Part shown: in pieces, positions 33,501 to 48,500 of the stretch
Layout of the letters: the number at the start of each line of letters is the position of its first letter
How positions within the stretch are numbered: position 1 is the first letter of the stretch
Assembly (NCBI GenBank): GCA_038277395.1
Contig: CM076191.1
Coordinates: 180,652,552 to 180,716,551, forward strand
DNA: 64,000 nucleotides
Direction of reading: 5' to 3'
DNA from: Dryocosmus kuriphilus
Taxonomy: Eukaryota; Arthropoda; Insecta; Hymenoptera; Cynipidae
The notes under the pieces: model-generated
What the model saw: the letters and a program-made list of their open reading frames with translations, nothing else
What the model was told of the DNA's origin: nothing
Databases searched by the model: none
Made by a program: the position numbers and the translations under genes

Positions 33501-36500
33501 TCATTAAAAAGTAAATACCTAGTGATATGTGCAACGCAAAACTTTTGACAATTACAAATGGCGGCTAATATACTTTTTTTTTTTAAATCACATTTTTTGT
33601 AATTTTTAACGAAATTTTGTCAAAATTTGTTAGTAAAGCCAGTGCATCAGTAGAAATAAACTAGTGATGCAGAAATCTTACAATTCTAAAAGAAATGGCT
33701 GTCAACGAAAATATTAAAAAAAAGATTTTTTAAACATTATTTAAACAGTAGAATTAGTATTAATTATTAAGAAAAGAAATAATAAAAGAAATTATTGAAG
33801 ATGTTAAACTATCTTATTTAAAAGTTATTTTATTCGATAGTGAATTATAAAATAACTTTTTCTACTTAATATCACACAATATAAATTTTTAATAAATAAC
33901 GTAATAGAATAAAAAATAATTTCAGGTTTTAGATCATTCTTTAAACAAAAGTGAATTTCAGTACATTTTTTATTCACATTAAAGCTTGTATTAAGTAAAT
34001 TGAAAAAAAAATACTTTTAAAAAAGTTTTTCAGAAGATCATTTTTATCTAGAATGAGAATTATTTTCTTCTAAATAAACGTTCAAGAATTTGAGAAAGAT
34101 AGTTGACCGAATCTAAGATGCAGAATTTGTTGGGGACGAAATATTTTGTTTTCAGAGGCTATTAGGCAACACGTATTTTACTCATTTGCGAAAAAAAAAT
34201 GTCTACGAAATTATTTGTATTTCAATTTTGAAGTGTGTTTTTCAAAAAAAAAACGCAAGTTTTTCTTTAAACCCGTATAACGTTAAACTCAATTAGAATA
34301 TGTAAGTTTTTTTTTTTCAGATTCTGGTGGCGTTTATCAATCTCTTTTGAAATCCGTCAGAAAATTTCAAGAACGTTTAAAATTAACAAAACGGCGGCGG
34401 TTTTTTCTCAAAATATTAAAAGTAGATTTTTTCAAAAAATCCGTGGTTGTATTTTTTCCTAACTTTTTTGTTGAATTTGTGCTTTCATAAGGAAGACATT
34501 CTGTGAGTTTTATGTGGGCTACATTAAAAATTTGTTAAATTTTAAAAAGTTTTACAAAAGCTTCTCTTACTTATTCATAATATCTTGCACCATTTAAGAG
34601 AAAAAATCGAAAATTCAATTTTTATAAACACACAAATTCTTTTGACTCCTGGTTTATGGAAAACCCTACCTAAATGAAAACTTCTTACATGCCCAAAACT
34701 GCTAAATACGATTGGATTCCCAAACTATCTGCAGAACCCACTAATTACTCTTCGGATCCCGAGGATTCTAATCAAGAATCTGAATAAATGGATAATAAAT
34801 ATCTTGAATACTTTCTGAAAAGCTAAGGGACTGGAAACGTGGGCCTAGGTTATATTTATTTTTTGAAACTGATATTCAAACAAACTTTTTGTACAAGATT
34901 TAAAAATATCAGGATAAATGTAAAATAAATGTGAAATATATTAAATATATTGAACATAAAAAGTTTATTAGTGAAGTAATTTCCTATCTTGACATTATTT
35001 GCTGAACTTAAATTGTTTCGGGGAAAAAATTGTTTAGTTAGGTATTTACATAAATGAGAAATAACATGAATTTGTTTGTTTCGATTTTTTCTCATAAACA
35101 GTGCAAGATATTACTTTTAAATGTGGAAAATATTTACTTAACTTTTTTTACGTATCTGTTATTGTTTGCGATAAAAATGCGAAAATTAAATTTCATGAAA
35201 AAAATTTCTCCTGGCCGCAAAAGTTCTTAAGCCCACATAAAACTCACAGAATGTCTTTCTTATGAAAGCACAAATTCAACAAAAAATTGGCAAAAAATGT
35301 AATTATAGTTTTTTTGAGAAAATCTACTTTTAATATTTTCAGAAAAACCGCCGGGGTTTAATTAATTTTAACCCTTATTCGATTTTTCAGACGGATTTCA
35401 AAAGAAAGTGATAAAACCTCGCCAGAATCTTGAAGAAAAACATAAGTGTCTTATCTGAGTCTAAAATTATACAGTTTATAGAAAAAACTTGCGTTTGTTT
35501 GAAAAATATACTTCAAAATTCAAATACCAATAACTTCGTAAAATAATTTTTTGTCGCAAATCAGAAAAATACGTGTCGACTAATTTCCTTTGAAAAACAA
35601 TATATTTGATCCCCAACAGATTCCGCCACTTGAGGTGTACGACCTGCCTGATTTGAAATTGATTCGGTCAGTTTAAGATTTTTTAACATTCCTATATTAC
35701 ATATTTGAACCGAAATCATAGGTTTCAAACTCAACTTTGATCTTTTGTGATGTCATTTTCAAAGCGATTTCACATCAGGAAACATTACTTTAAGAAGGCT
35801 TACATTGTCTGCTACAGTTTTCATTGATTTGTGAGATACGACGCACTGAAGAAACCACAATATTTTTGCTCTTGTTATGCTTAATATAGTAAACATAATT
35901 TACTCAATATAACTATTTTTTTTAATTGAAAATTTTTTTTATTTATTTTTTTTTTTTAATTGGAAAAATTCCCGGTCAACGAAAAAATTCCCTGTCATTT
36001 CCTGGTCTTTCCCAGTCATAAAAAATCCCGTTATTTCCCGGTTTTCCGGTATAGCGGCCACCCTGAATTTCTATCAAAATAATGGGGCCTAATTCCTCTT
36101 AATTAGTGATATCAAAAATCTATCAATTCAAATGTAAAACTGATATCAAAAAATTTGTTAAAAAAAATTCATTTTTTGAAAGAATTTTTGTAAAGCATAC
36201 AGGTTTTTTTTTATATAATTTTTTTTCTAAAAAAAATTTCGCAGTATTAAATAAAGTCTCAAAGTCTCAAGCAGAAAGTGCAATGACTTTAAAATATTAC
36301 AGATTTACAGAGAATAAAATGACAACTTACTTCTACACTCAAGAGCAGGAGGTGGTCTAAACATGTGCGAGAGTTGTTTTGAACATACTTCACAGGCCGT
36401 TGGCATGTGATAGGAAATGGAAATAAACTCGTGGCCTTTCAGGCCCTTGAGCTGTTGAGTGCTCAGTTTATCAGTCAACTGAGGAAGTTCTACTCCTGGG

Positions 36501-39500
36501 AGAGAATTACCTTCGTCGCCAGGGCGTCTCGCTTCGCCTTCACCGGCGTATAGCAACTGAAAATTAACAATAACAAATTTAAAGAAAATCTCTTGCTAAA
36601 AAGGCAAGGATCAGAAGTATTCAGAAGTACCTGGAATATCCTAGGAATATCTTTGGCATCGGCTCGAATCACGTCTCCTTGAGTAACGGACCTAACATGG
36701 AAGACTTTACTCAAATCCAATATCAGAACGGGATCAGCGTTCATTTTGTCGTTTTCGCTATTATAAAAAATTATCTTCTTGGATGATACGACAACGTACT
36801 GCTTCTTCCATCCATGTTTCTTAATGTTCTGCTTATTGGGAACGTTCAACCAACCCTCCAATCTCATGGCACTGTGTTCAAATAAAACAGAGTCTTCTCC
36901 GTCATTTTCTACAGACGACACGCTAGCCGTCTCGGAATTAATGGAAGTTATTTTCATCTGAAGCGTTTCGATCTCTGAATCTTTAGAATCAAGCTCCATT
37001 TGAAGCCTCAATTTCGACTGATTTTCTTCGACGAGTTGTGCCTAAAGAAAGGTAATGCGTAAAAAATATAATGCAACGAAAATTATATATTATACTATAA
37101 GAATCTAATTTAACTCACTTGTAGGTCCTGTAGATCTTTCTGCCACTTGGCAGCCAGCTGACCGTACTTTTCCCTTTCTTGAGTGAGCTCTTGCTGAAGT
37201 CTTCGACACTCTTTCTCCTTTTTCCTGAGATCTGCAGAGGAACCTTTGTTTTTCGTTTTTCCAACAGTAGTAAGATCTTTTCGATTCATTATCTCAGCCA
37301 ATTTATTGACTGCTGTCTGCTTCAGGAGCTGCTCCGTTTTGAGTTTACCGCTCAGTCTTTCAATTTCATCGCAGTTGGACTGTTCCTTATTAAGCTGCTC
37401 TTGAACTTCCTTCATCCTCTTGTTTAAGTCTTCCTTCTCTTTTAAATATTGCTCAACCGTTTTCTTCATTTCTACTTCGTTGTCTTTTAGTCTGTTGACT
37501 ATTTGCTCCTTGGCATTTAATTCTTGGTGGTGTTTAGTCATACTATCTTTGTATTCTAATTCTTTCATTGTTCGTTCCTTCTCTAAATCTGCTACTGTTT
37601 CCTCAGCAATCGATCTCGCTAAAGCTTCAGCATCACCCCGAGCAAGAGCAAGCTCAAGCTGATGGCAGAATGAATTCCGTTCTTCCTCCAACTCTTGATA
37701 TGATCGAGATTTTTCGTCAAGCTCCTCGCGCAGTTCTTGAGTCTGTGTTTTGTACAAAGTCTGTAAAGGATAAAAAGTTAAAAATTAAGAATAAATCAAA
37801 ATTTACATTCTTATTTAACATCTGATATTCAAATTACGAAACTTTTTTCTAAAAAAATTAATTAAAAAAAACCAAGAATCTATAGATTAAAATTTGTATC
37901 ATAAACTCTTCAATATCACGATTCAGATATAAAAAAAAGCATTTAAAAACTAAAATAAAAAATCATTTATAAAAACTTTACTAACGTTTCGGTGTTCATT
38001 AAAGAGTGCAATGAACACTGAAACGTTAGTAACATTTTTTAAATGGTGTGTTCCAAATTTAATCGTTAGATTCTTGTTTTTTTTAATTCTACGAATTTCG
38101 TAGATAAAAAGTTGCACAATGAATTTAAAAAAAATTGAAAACATACTTTTGAGGAAGAAATTTCTCACCGAAAAATATGCCTCTGCTTCCAATTGTTCCT
38201 GAAGTTCCTTCATTTGGAGCTGATCGACGCTCCGCTGAGTTTTTAAATGATGGAGTTCTTCTTCAATCTGCCGTTTGGATTCTCTCAACTGTGCAACCTC
38301 GTCCATTAATTGCTGCTCTCGAGCACGTAGTCTGCCAGCTTCGGAAGACTGTTGTGCCAATTCGGTTTGTAAATTGCTCCTCTTTTGTTGCTCTTGCTCC
38401 ACTTGACCCTGAAGTACCTTGACCTTTTCAACCTCCTGGCGATGTTCACCTTCCAACTTTTGTAGGCGTTGCTGAATTTGACGGTAATCAACAGATAACA
38501 TGGATGTCTGACGTTCCTTTTCTTGAGCTAAAGATTCGGCCCGTTGCCTTCCACTCTTCTCCTCTCCTCATTCAATTTTGCTTGTAGCGCTGTTGGTGAG
38601 AAAAAATATACCTTTAGCAAGAACCGTTATCTCAAAGTAGATTAAATTATCATCTATGATACTGTTTTGCGCAAAAAGATTTGGAGGCAAAACCTTCATA
38701 CCTTTAAAAATTCTATCCATTCGACCTGATTAGCGTGTAATTAAAAAAAAAAAACCTTGTTAAATCAATAGATCGTATAACATAAATATTTAAACAATTC
38801 ACCTTTAACAACTTCTAGATTGGCCTCTTCTTTCGAGAGCATTCTCGATCGCTCCGTCTCCTGATGAGCTACGACTTCCTGATTGTATCTAGCTTGTGCT
38901 GCCTTCAGCTCAAGAGTCAAGGTAGCGGCTTCCTTCTCCAACTCTGAAATCCTTTCATTCAGTTGTCTGTTATCCAAAGTCGCCTTCTCTTCTCTTTCAC
39001 GACTGTGTTCAAGTTCCAGATGCAATGCAGAAAGTCTCGTCTCCAGTTCGGCAGTGAGGGATGATGCTTGTGACCGAGAACTCTTTTCTTTCGATAACTG
39101 ACCCTGTAATTAAAAAATCGAGTAAATCACATTCCGATTTCATAATAAAACCATCTTTTACTTCCATTGAATTCTTTTTTTCTATTCCTTACCTGTAAAG
39201 TGGCCACCTCTTGTTGCAAGGAATCCCTCTGAGCTTGTAATTGAGCTCTGGCCATTTGCAGCTCATTAGCCATTTGTTCCGCTGCTTGTCGAGCGACAGT
39301 GACTTCAGTAGATTGCTTTCGTAACCTACCCACAGTCTCGGTCTCCCTTTCAAGCTTTGCCTGCATCTCCTTTACTTGCTTTTCCAAACTAGTGATACGT
39401 TCCGACGTTTGCTGCGATGTACTCGCATCTCTCACTCGTCTCGTTTGCTCTTCGTCAAACTTTTTCTTTAATTCAAGGAGCAACGACTCTGCTTTTCTGC

Positions 39501-42500
39501 GAACATCTGTTTCATGTTCCACGCGTCGCTGGGCCTCTTTGTGACTGTGTCTTAAGAGCGCCAACTCCTTGTCTGCTCTGCCTGCCTCATCTCGAAGTTC
39601 AGCTTCCCGTTCAGTGAGAGCCTCCAATTGAGACGTTAGAGTCCGCTGTCTAGACTCTAAACTCTCCACCTGTCGTCTTTCTCGTTCGAGTAAATTCTCC
39701 AACTGTGCGACTCTCCCCTCATCACTGATACCGTTGTTCACATGATTCTCGAGACCATCAACTGATTCTCTGCTGTTACTGTTGACCATCAACTGGTGGT
39801 CACCGGAATATGTGAATCCAATGAAGGGTAAATGATTTCCCGAGAATGCTTTCGGCACAGGAAAGCTCTCCTCCGGGCCGTCTTCCTTTTCTAGATCGTC
39901 AAAGTTACTCGTGTCATCATCCCCGGATAATTCTGGCACTACTGGTGGTACGCACTCCCTCAAGTTTTCGAAAGTCCATTGATCATTTTTGAAAAAGGCG
40001 TGACTTTTGATTTCGTCCACTCCGTTCCTACCCAAACGTCTGGTCCTATCTGTGAGAAATCCGTATATCAAACTTTGAGCAGATGGAGTAATGTCGACTT
40101 CTGGAGGGAAATGGAGAGAATTTCGGTGATCCATAATCTTGGAGTAAGTTCCCACCAGCGAGTCTGCGTAAAAAGGAGTATCTCCAACCAACATTTCGTA
40201 AAGGAAGACTCCAACGGACCACCAATCACATTCACGACCGTATACACCTTCTCCACCTTGAGACTGAAGTACTTCGGGTGATATGTAGTCGGGAGTACCC
40301 ACAGCAGTATCAGATCGTACAAGGCCGTCCTTTAAACAATTTAAACAAGTTTTTTAAATGATGCAAAGAATTTATGTTACAGATTTTGTCATACTCACAG
40401 TATCCATTCGCATGCAGGTACCAAAATCGGCCAATTTTAAGTGACCGTGCTTATCAAGCAGCATATTGTCCGGCTTAACGTCCCTATGAACGAATCCCAT
40501 ATTGTGTATCGCATCCAGCGCGAGCACCACTTCCGCGCAGTAGAACTTTGCCCATTTCTCAGGCACATCGTAATTGGACATTAAATTTACTAAATCGCCA
40601 CCCGGCATATAATCCATAACCATATAAAGATATTTGTGGTCTTGAAATGCAAAGTGTAACTGAACTATCCACTGAGAATTGGCATGAGCCATGATGTCTC
40701 TCTCCTCCCAAAAAAAGGCGGAGTCTGATCGTTTGATCTGTGGAAAAAAGACAGGACAGATATAAGACAAAGTCAAATTAGAATCAGGGTATCTACCTGA
40801 AGAATTATTTTTAAAACCCGGTCTAATCCCGGTAAATTATTATTAATGTAATTATTTACAAAGTGATAAAAGCGCAATAGTTTATTTTAATGTCTAATAT
40901 TGGCTGGCTTTAGCTTCGAGGTTAATGTATATCTATTGTAACCCAATCGACCAAAATAATGCTCTTTATGTTCATTCTCAAGATATCTTATACTTCTCAT
41001 AAACAGTTAAAATTTTTTTTATAAAACAAAAAAATTAAAATATTATGTTTTTAAATATTTGATTTAATTTACGATATCACGATCACGGTTTCAATTAATA
41101 TTAAAGGGATGATATAATTTTGCCGAAAAAGAAAAATAACGAATGTTGAAAAATACCGAAAAAATAATTACAAAGATAAATTGCTGAAAAATTCAAATTA
41201 CTGAGAAAAAACACTACCGAAAAGTTTTTTGAATTAAACTGAAATATTAAAAAAACAAAAGTTACAGAAACTAGAAAAATTAAGAAACTTCAAATTCCTG
41301 AAATTTTAAAACCTGAATTTTCAAAATCCTGAAATTTCAAATTTCCAAAATCAGTAAATTCCTGAAAAAATAATATTTAGCTCATACTATTTATTCGTAC
41401 GCATAATATTTTATTTTATACGTAGCATACATCATATTTTGAAATTTAAAAATTCTTTTCAGTTTTACAACTGCGGGAAATTAATCATTTTGTCAATTTG
41501 ACATTTATGAAGTTTTCTAGTTTCGTTAAATTTTACTTTCAGAATATTTCAATTTCGTAATAAACATTTTTGGTAATTATATTTTCGGCCAATTAGTACT
41601 CCCATTTGTTAGCATTTAAAATTGGTTAATTTTGGATTCTTAATTTTATTAATTTGGAGCTTAGATTTTTTCTCTTAAATATGTTAAAAAATATGCATCT
41701 AAATTCTGAATAAAATTAGCCCAGTATGAAATAATTTTCTCAATATGTTAAGAAGTTAGTACAAAAATAGTGCATAGTGTAATGTTTTATTAAATTTTAA
41801 GTAAAATCTTATATAATAAAAATTTTTTTAAATATTCTAAGGCTCCTTTTAAAGATAAACTTTTAAAGAAACGCAACAGCTTATCATCATAATTGTGTCA
41901 TTTTTGTCTTGCATTGTACAACAAGTTAAAGTTGGAACAAAAAAGTTGTATAAATTCGAAGTCATCTGATTCATGATTACTTATTTCATATATTTAAAAA
42001 TAACAGGGTGTCTGCTCTAACTCTACAAAAAAAATTCCCTGATAATTCCAGGTATTTTCCAGGTTCTTTAGTATTTTTCCAGGTATATTTTTTTATCTAA
42101 AGTAAATATATAATCTGTCTTTATACAACTTTATAAAATTTTAGAGGAAATATGAGTGAAATTAAAAGAAAGAAATAGTACAAGTATGTTTAAAAAAACA
42201 TTTATTAAAAATTTTGTAATCGTAGTTTAAAAAACAAGAAAGTGATGCAAAAAACGTACTTTTTACATTTTTAATTTAATAATGTTATAACTTAAGAGTA
42301 CCTTGAACAAGTTTCTGAAAAATAATCTATATGCAAGAGATTCAACTCGAACATAACATAGCTTTACTTTACTTGAATAAATATTTTAATATTTTTCAGA
42401 CAAACTTAAGTAAAATCTTTATTTTTAGCATATTTTTTTCTTTTATCCAGTAAAGTCATCACAGTACCTATTGTCGTTAAAAAATGTGAAAAGGTGCACG

Positions 42501-45500
42501 TTTTTTCAAAAAAAGGGTGACAAATAGGTGAGAAATAGGTTCCAAAAAATGTTTTATAAATTAAATAAACTTGTAAATCAATGTTCATTGACACTTTGTT
42601 AGTTAAACTAATGTACGGAAAGTTCGAAAAAATGAAAAAGATAGAAAAATGTCCATTCAGAAAAAATAAAAATTATGGCAAATGGTAATTCGGCAATATA
42701 AAAATGAGATTAAAGGATAATTCGGAAAAATGTGAATTAGAGCAAATTGTTATTCTAATTTTTTGTTGTTGAAAATATAAGTATTTTTTTATTGATAATT
42801 CATTTACTTATTTGAAAATATAGATTTTTTGATGAAAAATTAAAATATTTTAGTTCAAAGTTAATTTTTTTTGGCTGAAAATTAATCTGTTTTGTTTAAA
42901 ATTTACTTATTCCATTTTTGGTTATTTTAATTTTTGGTTAAAAATCCAAGTATTACACTCTTAGCTTTGAAAATTCATCTTTTTCGATTGAAAATTCAAC
43001 GATTTTGTTAAAAATTCATCACTTTTGGTTCAAAATTCAATTGTTATATTTTTGATCGAAATTCTTTTTTTTTCTATTGTTGAAAATTCGTCTTTTTCAG
43101 TTAAAAATTAAACTATACCTTTGAAAATTAATTTTTACATTCTCATCAGAGAAGGTATTAGATTTATGTAAAATTTGACCCCCTCAGTTTTCATCAAATC
43201 TCCACGTTTTGACTCAGAAAAAACAGTTTTTACGACGATGTCTGTCTGTCTGTTGTCGTCGTTGTTGTCGTTGTCGTCGTCGTTGGAGCCTCTTCCCACG
43301 ATAACTTTCGAAGGACTAATCGGATTGGAGTGCGCTTTGGTACGCTTCTTTAAGGGGTAAAAAATAAGGACGAGTTCGTTAACCAGCGGTTTTTGACGAA
43401 CGGTTATGGTTTTCACCATCAAAAACGGTTTTCACAAAATAAAAAAAAATCCATTTTCCGGCTAAACTATGAGTGTTTTCGAAAATTTCATGCTTTGGAG
43501 CGCCTTATAAGGCGTTAAACAAAAATTTGTGTTCTTAATTTATTTGACGTTAAGTTTGTCAGCTCCGATCGGCTTTGAAAGAGATTGGAATATAATTATT
43601 TTCCCTGTCTAATCGAGGGTTCAAAAACGAAGGACAGAAATAGTATTCTTAGTGACTGCAATTTTTAATACCTTTTAATGCAAGCCTTCTTACCGGGTAA
43701 CCGGTTGAATTTTTCCAGTTTTCAATATTATACTCACCATTTCAAATTTGCTGAGTAACTTCATAGCATAGACTTTTTGAGTTGATTTGTGTCTGACTAA
43801 TTGTACTTCGCCAAATGCACCACGGCCTATGACTTTTATTAAAGTGAAGTCATCGGTTCGCATTCGCATTTTATAAATGTCCTGAGCAACCGCGTCATCT
43901 GCAAGTAAAGAAAGAAATGATTCAGTGTGGTAATTCAAATATTTATTCATGCGAAAAAAAAACTATTCTCCCATTCGAAATAAAACCCGAAACGACAGGT
44001 TGATAATTCGACCGATCGGATGTACAACTATTTCTAACTTCAAGATACTTCAGGATATTTCAATCACTTTAGAAGATTTCACTGACTTCAGGAGATTTTA
44101 AGAGAATAAACTTCCATTTTGAAGTATTTTTAAGTGACAGGAATTTCTACATACTTCGTACTATTTAAAAATAACTTATCTTCCAATTTCACAAATGTCC
44201 ATATCTTAATTATTCTTAAATAAAAAGATTGAGCCTCGCCTCAAATATTTCTTTTTTAAATTTAAAACTTATCAACCTGCATTATTTTAAAATAATAAAA
44301 GTTTACAGTTTACGTACACTTTGCTCTTGAGTTACTTGAATTTTAAAAATTGGTTAATTTGAAGTTTTTTTCAATTCGTAAGAATTTGTAGGCTCTAGTT
44401 TTTTTTTTTTTTGTTGTATATTTAACTTCTTCCGTTTGTGATAGTTATGAATTTTAAACTAAAAAAAACCTCTATCTGACGCATAGTGGGATGAAATAAA
44501 AAAACGCGGTTCAAAATAACTTGTAGCTGGCAATTCTTAACTGATTTTGGATTTTTTTTTTTTGTTTAAAACATTTATGTTAATGCAAAGAGTGAAGAAA
44601 AAGTCGATTTTTTCGTTTTCTTTTGTTTATCTTCGTGAACAAATTTTTTCTATGATCAGCATTGCCAGACTTTATGCACGGGGGTAGTTGAAAGCAAAAA
44701 AAAAATATGACATTATTAAGTTATTTATTATAAACAAATTAACTTGACAAATAGTCTACACTATGGATTCTTCATTTGAAAAGTAAATTTTTGCCTTAAA
44801 ATTACTTGCTTTCATCGAAAAAATAATACCCGATCATAAAAATTTGACAGCCGACATTTTTTATTAATTTTATACGCATATTATATAAACAAATGCCAAG
44901 TGTGGACATTTAAAGGTAGAAAGAAATCGTTTTTTCTCTTAATTTTCCTCAAATTATATCACCAGTGATGTTTAATGATGGAAAATTATCATCCGATATT
45001 TTTTATTAATTTTATAAACAAATTATATAAACAAATGCCCAGTGTGGACATTTAAAGACAGAAAGAAATCGTTTTTTCTCCTAATTTTCCTTAAATTATG
45101 TCGTCAATGATGTTTAATGATGGGAAATTATCATCCGATATTTTTTATTAATTTTATAAACAAATTATACAAAAAAATTTACAACTTGGGCATTTAAAGG
45201 TCGAAAAGTCCTTTTTTCTCCTAATTTTCCTCAAATGATGTCCTCAATGATGTTTAATGATGGAAAATTACCATCCGATAATTTTTATTAATTTTGTAAA
45301 CAAATCATATAATGAAATTTATGACTTGGCCTTTTAGAGGTCGAAAAAAATCCGTTTTTTCCCTAATTTTCCTCAAATGATGTCGCCAGTGAGGTTTAAT
45401 GATGGAAAACTATCATCTAATGTTTTTCATTAATTTTGTAAACAAATTATATAAACGACGTCATTTGAGGAAAATTAGGAGAAAAAAGGATTTTTTTCGA

Positions 45501-48500
45501 ACTTTAAATGCCCTAGTTGTAAATTTTCTTGTATAATTTGTTTATAAAATTAATAAAAAACATCGGATTATAATTTCCGATCATTAAACATCATTCGCGA
45601 CATAATTTGAGGAAAATTAGGAGAAAAAACGATTTCTTTCTGCCTTTAAATGTCCACACTAGGCATTTGTTCATAAAATTAATAAAAAATATCGGATGTC
45701 AAATTTTTATGATCTGGTATTATTTTTTCGATGAAAGCAAGTAATTTTAAAGCAAAACTGTTTGTTAAGTTCATTTGTTTATAAAAATTAACTTAACAAT
45801 GTCATAATTTTTTTTCTTTCAACTACCCCCGTACATAAAGTCTGGCAATGCTGATTACAGAAAAAATTTTTTCACCAAGATAAACAAAAAAAAAAAAACG
45901 AAAAAATTGACTTTTTCTTCACTCTTTGCATTAACATAAAAGTTTAAACAAAAAAAAAAAATTCAAAAATCAGGGCACATAAATCTCTTCAAAATTGAAT
46001 GCTGAACTTTTTGAAAAAAAAATCCAAAATCGGTTAAGAATTGCCAGCTACAAGTTATTTTGAACCTCGTTTTTTGATTTCATCCCACTGTGTGACGTAG
46101 CGTGACAAGACATTCGGCCATGATAAAAATAAGGAATTAAAAAAATTCCAAGGAAATTTGAAGGATCTCAAAGAAATAAGATTTTTGAGGATTGCAAACT
46201 TCAAAAATTTTAAAGGAATTTCACAAGATCAAAAGGATTTCACGGGATTTTTGAAGATATTATTGATTTTAAGGCATTTAAAAAGACTTCAAAGGATTCC
46301 ATGAGAAATAAAAATATTTCGAGTGATTTATAAGGATTTCGAGGGATTTTAAAGAATTTTGTCGGATTTAAAAACATTTTAAGGGATTCTAGAAGAAATT
46401 AAAATATTTCAAGGGACTTCTAAAGATTCCAAGGGATTTTAAATAATTTTGTAGTACTTTAAAAGACTCTAAAGGGATTTCTAGAGATTTTCAGAAGATT
46501 TAAAGGTTTTTGAAATATTTTAGGGGAATTTTTTTACAAGGAATTTCAAAGGACTTCATAAGATCAAGGAATTTTATAGGATCTCCAAGTATTTCGAAGT
46601 TTATAAGGAGTTTAAAAAATATGAAGGAAATTTGAAGGATTTGAAATAAGATTTTTAATGATCGAAAATTTAAAAAAAATTTAATGAATTTTTCAAGATT
46701 TAAAGTATTTCACGGGATTTTCAAGGGTATTATTGTTTTTAAGGGATTTAAAAGATTTTAAGGGATTCGAGAAGATATTAAAATATTTCAAGTGGTTTAT
46801 AAGGATTTCAAGGGACTTTAAGGAATTATGTTGTCATTTTAAACATTCTAAATGACTTATAGGGATTTCAACAGAATATAAAAATTTCAAGGAGATTTGA
46901 ACGATATCAAAGAAAAAAAATTTTCTATGATCCCAAAGTTTAAAAATTTTAATGGAATTTTGATTTAAACGATTTCATAGGATTTTAAAGGGTATTATTG
47001 ATTTTAAGGGATTTAAAAAGATTTCAAAGCATTCTAGATGAAATTAAAATATTTCAACAGATTTCTAAAGATTTCAAGGAATTTTGAATGATTTTTAAAG
47101 ATTCCAAGAGATTTTAAATAATTGTGTAGGATTTTAAAAGACTCTAAGAGATTTCTAGAGATTTTCAGAAGATTTAAAGGTTTTTAAGGATTTTAAGAGA
47201 CATCAAAAAAAACACAAAATTTAAAGGAATTTAAAGGAATTTCAAAGAATTTCAAAGATTTTAGGGGATTTTTTTACAAGGGATTTCAAAGGATTTCACA
47301 AGATCATAGGATTTTATAGGATCTCCAAGGATTTCGAAGTTTATAAGGAGCTTAAAAAAGAAGGATTTGAAAGAAAATTTAATGATCACAAATTTAAAAA
47401 ATTTGAAAAAAAATTTTCAAGATTTAAAGAATTTTCCGGGATTTCCAAGGATATTATTGTTTTCAAGGGATTTAAAAAGATTTCAAGGGATTCGAGCAGA
47501 AATTAAAATATTTCAAATAGTTTATAAGGATATCAAGGGATTTTAAAGGATTCTGTAGTAACTTTAAACATTCTAAGTGACTTATAGGGGCTTCAACAGA
47601 ATAAAAAAAAATTCAAAAATTTGAAGGGTTTGAAAGAAAAAAAAAATTTATATGATCCCAAAGTTTAAAAATTTTAATGGAATTTTACAAGGTTTCAAGG
47701 CATTTTAGACGAAATTAATATATTTCAAGGGATTTCTAAGGATTTCAAGGCATTTTTTTAAAGAATTTTGAATGATTTTTAAAAATTCCAAGAGATTTTA
47801 AATAATTTTGTAGGAATTTAAAAGACTCTGATTTCTAGAGACTTTCAGAAGATTTAAAGATTTTTGGGGGAATTTTTTACAAGGAATTTCAAAGGATTTC
47901 ACAAGATCATGGGATTTTATAGGATCTCCAAGGATTTCAAAGTTTATAAGGAGTTTAAAAAATATGAAGGAAATTCGAAGGATTTGAAAGAAGATTTGTT
48001 AATGATCACAAATTTCAAAAATTTTAGAAGAACTTTTAAAGGTTTAAAGGATTTCATGGGATTTTCAAGGATATTTATTGTTTTTAACGGATTTAAAAAT
48101 ATTTCAAGGGATTCCAGAAGAAATTAAATTTTTCCCACTGCTTTATAAGGATTTCAAATAATTCTGTTGTAAATTTTTGACATTCTGAGTGACTTATGCG
48201 GATTTCAACATAATAAAAAAAATTCAAGGAGATTTGAAGGGGTTCAAAGAAAAAAAAAGATTTTCTATGATCCCAAAGTTTAAAATTTTTAATGGAACTT
48301 TACCATATTTAAATGACTTCATACTATTTTCAAGTATATTATTGATTTTAAGGGATTTAAAAAGATTTCAAGGCATTCTAGAGGAAATTAAAATACTTCA
48401 AGGGATTTTAAAGAATTCTGAATGATTTTTAAAGATTCCAAAAAATTTTTAATAATTTTGTACGATTTTAAAAGATTCTAAGGGATTTCTAGAGATTTCA

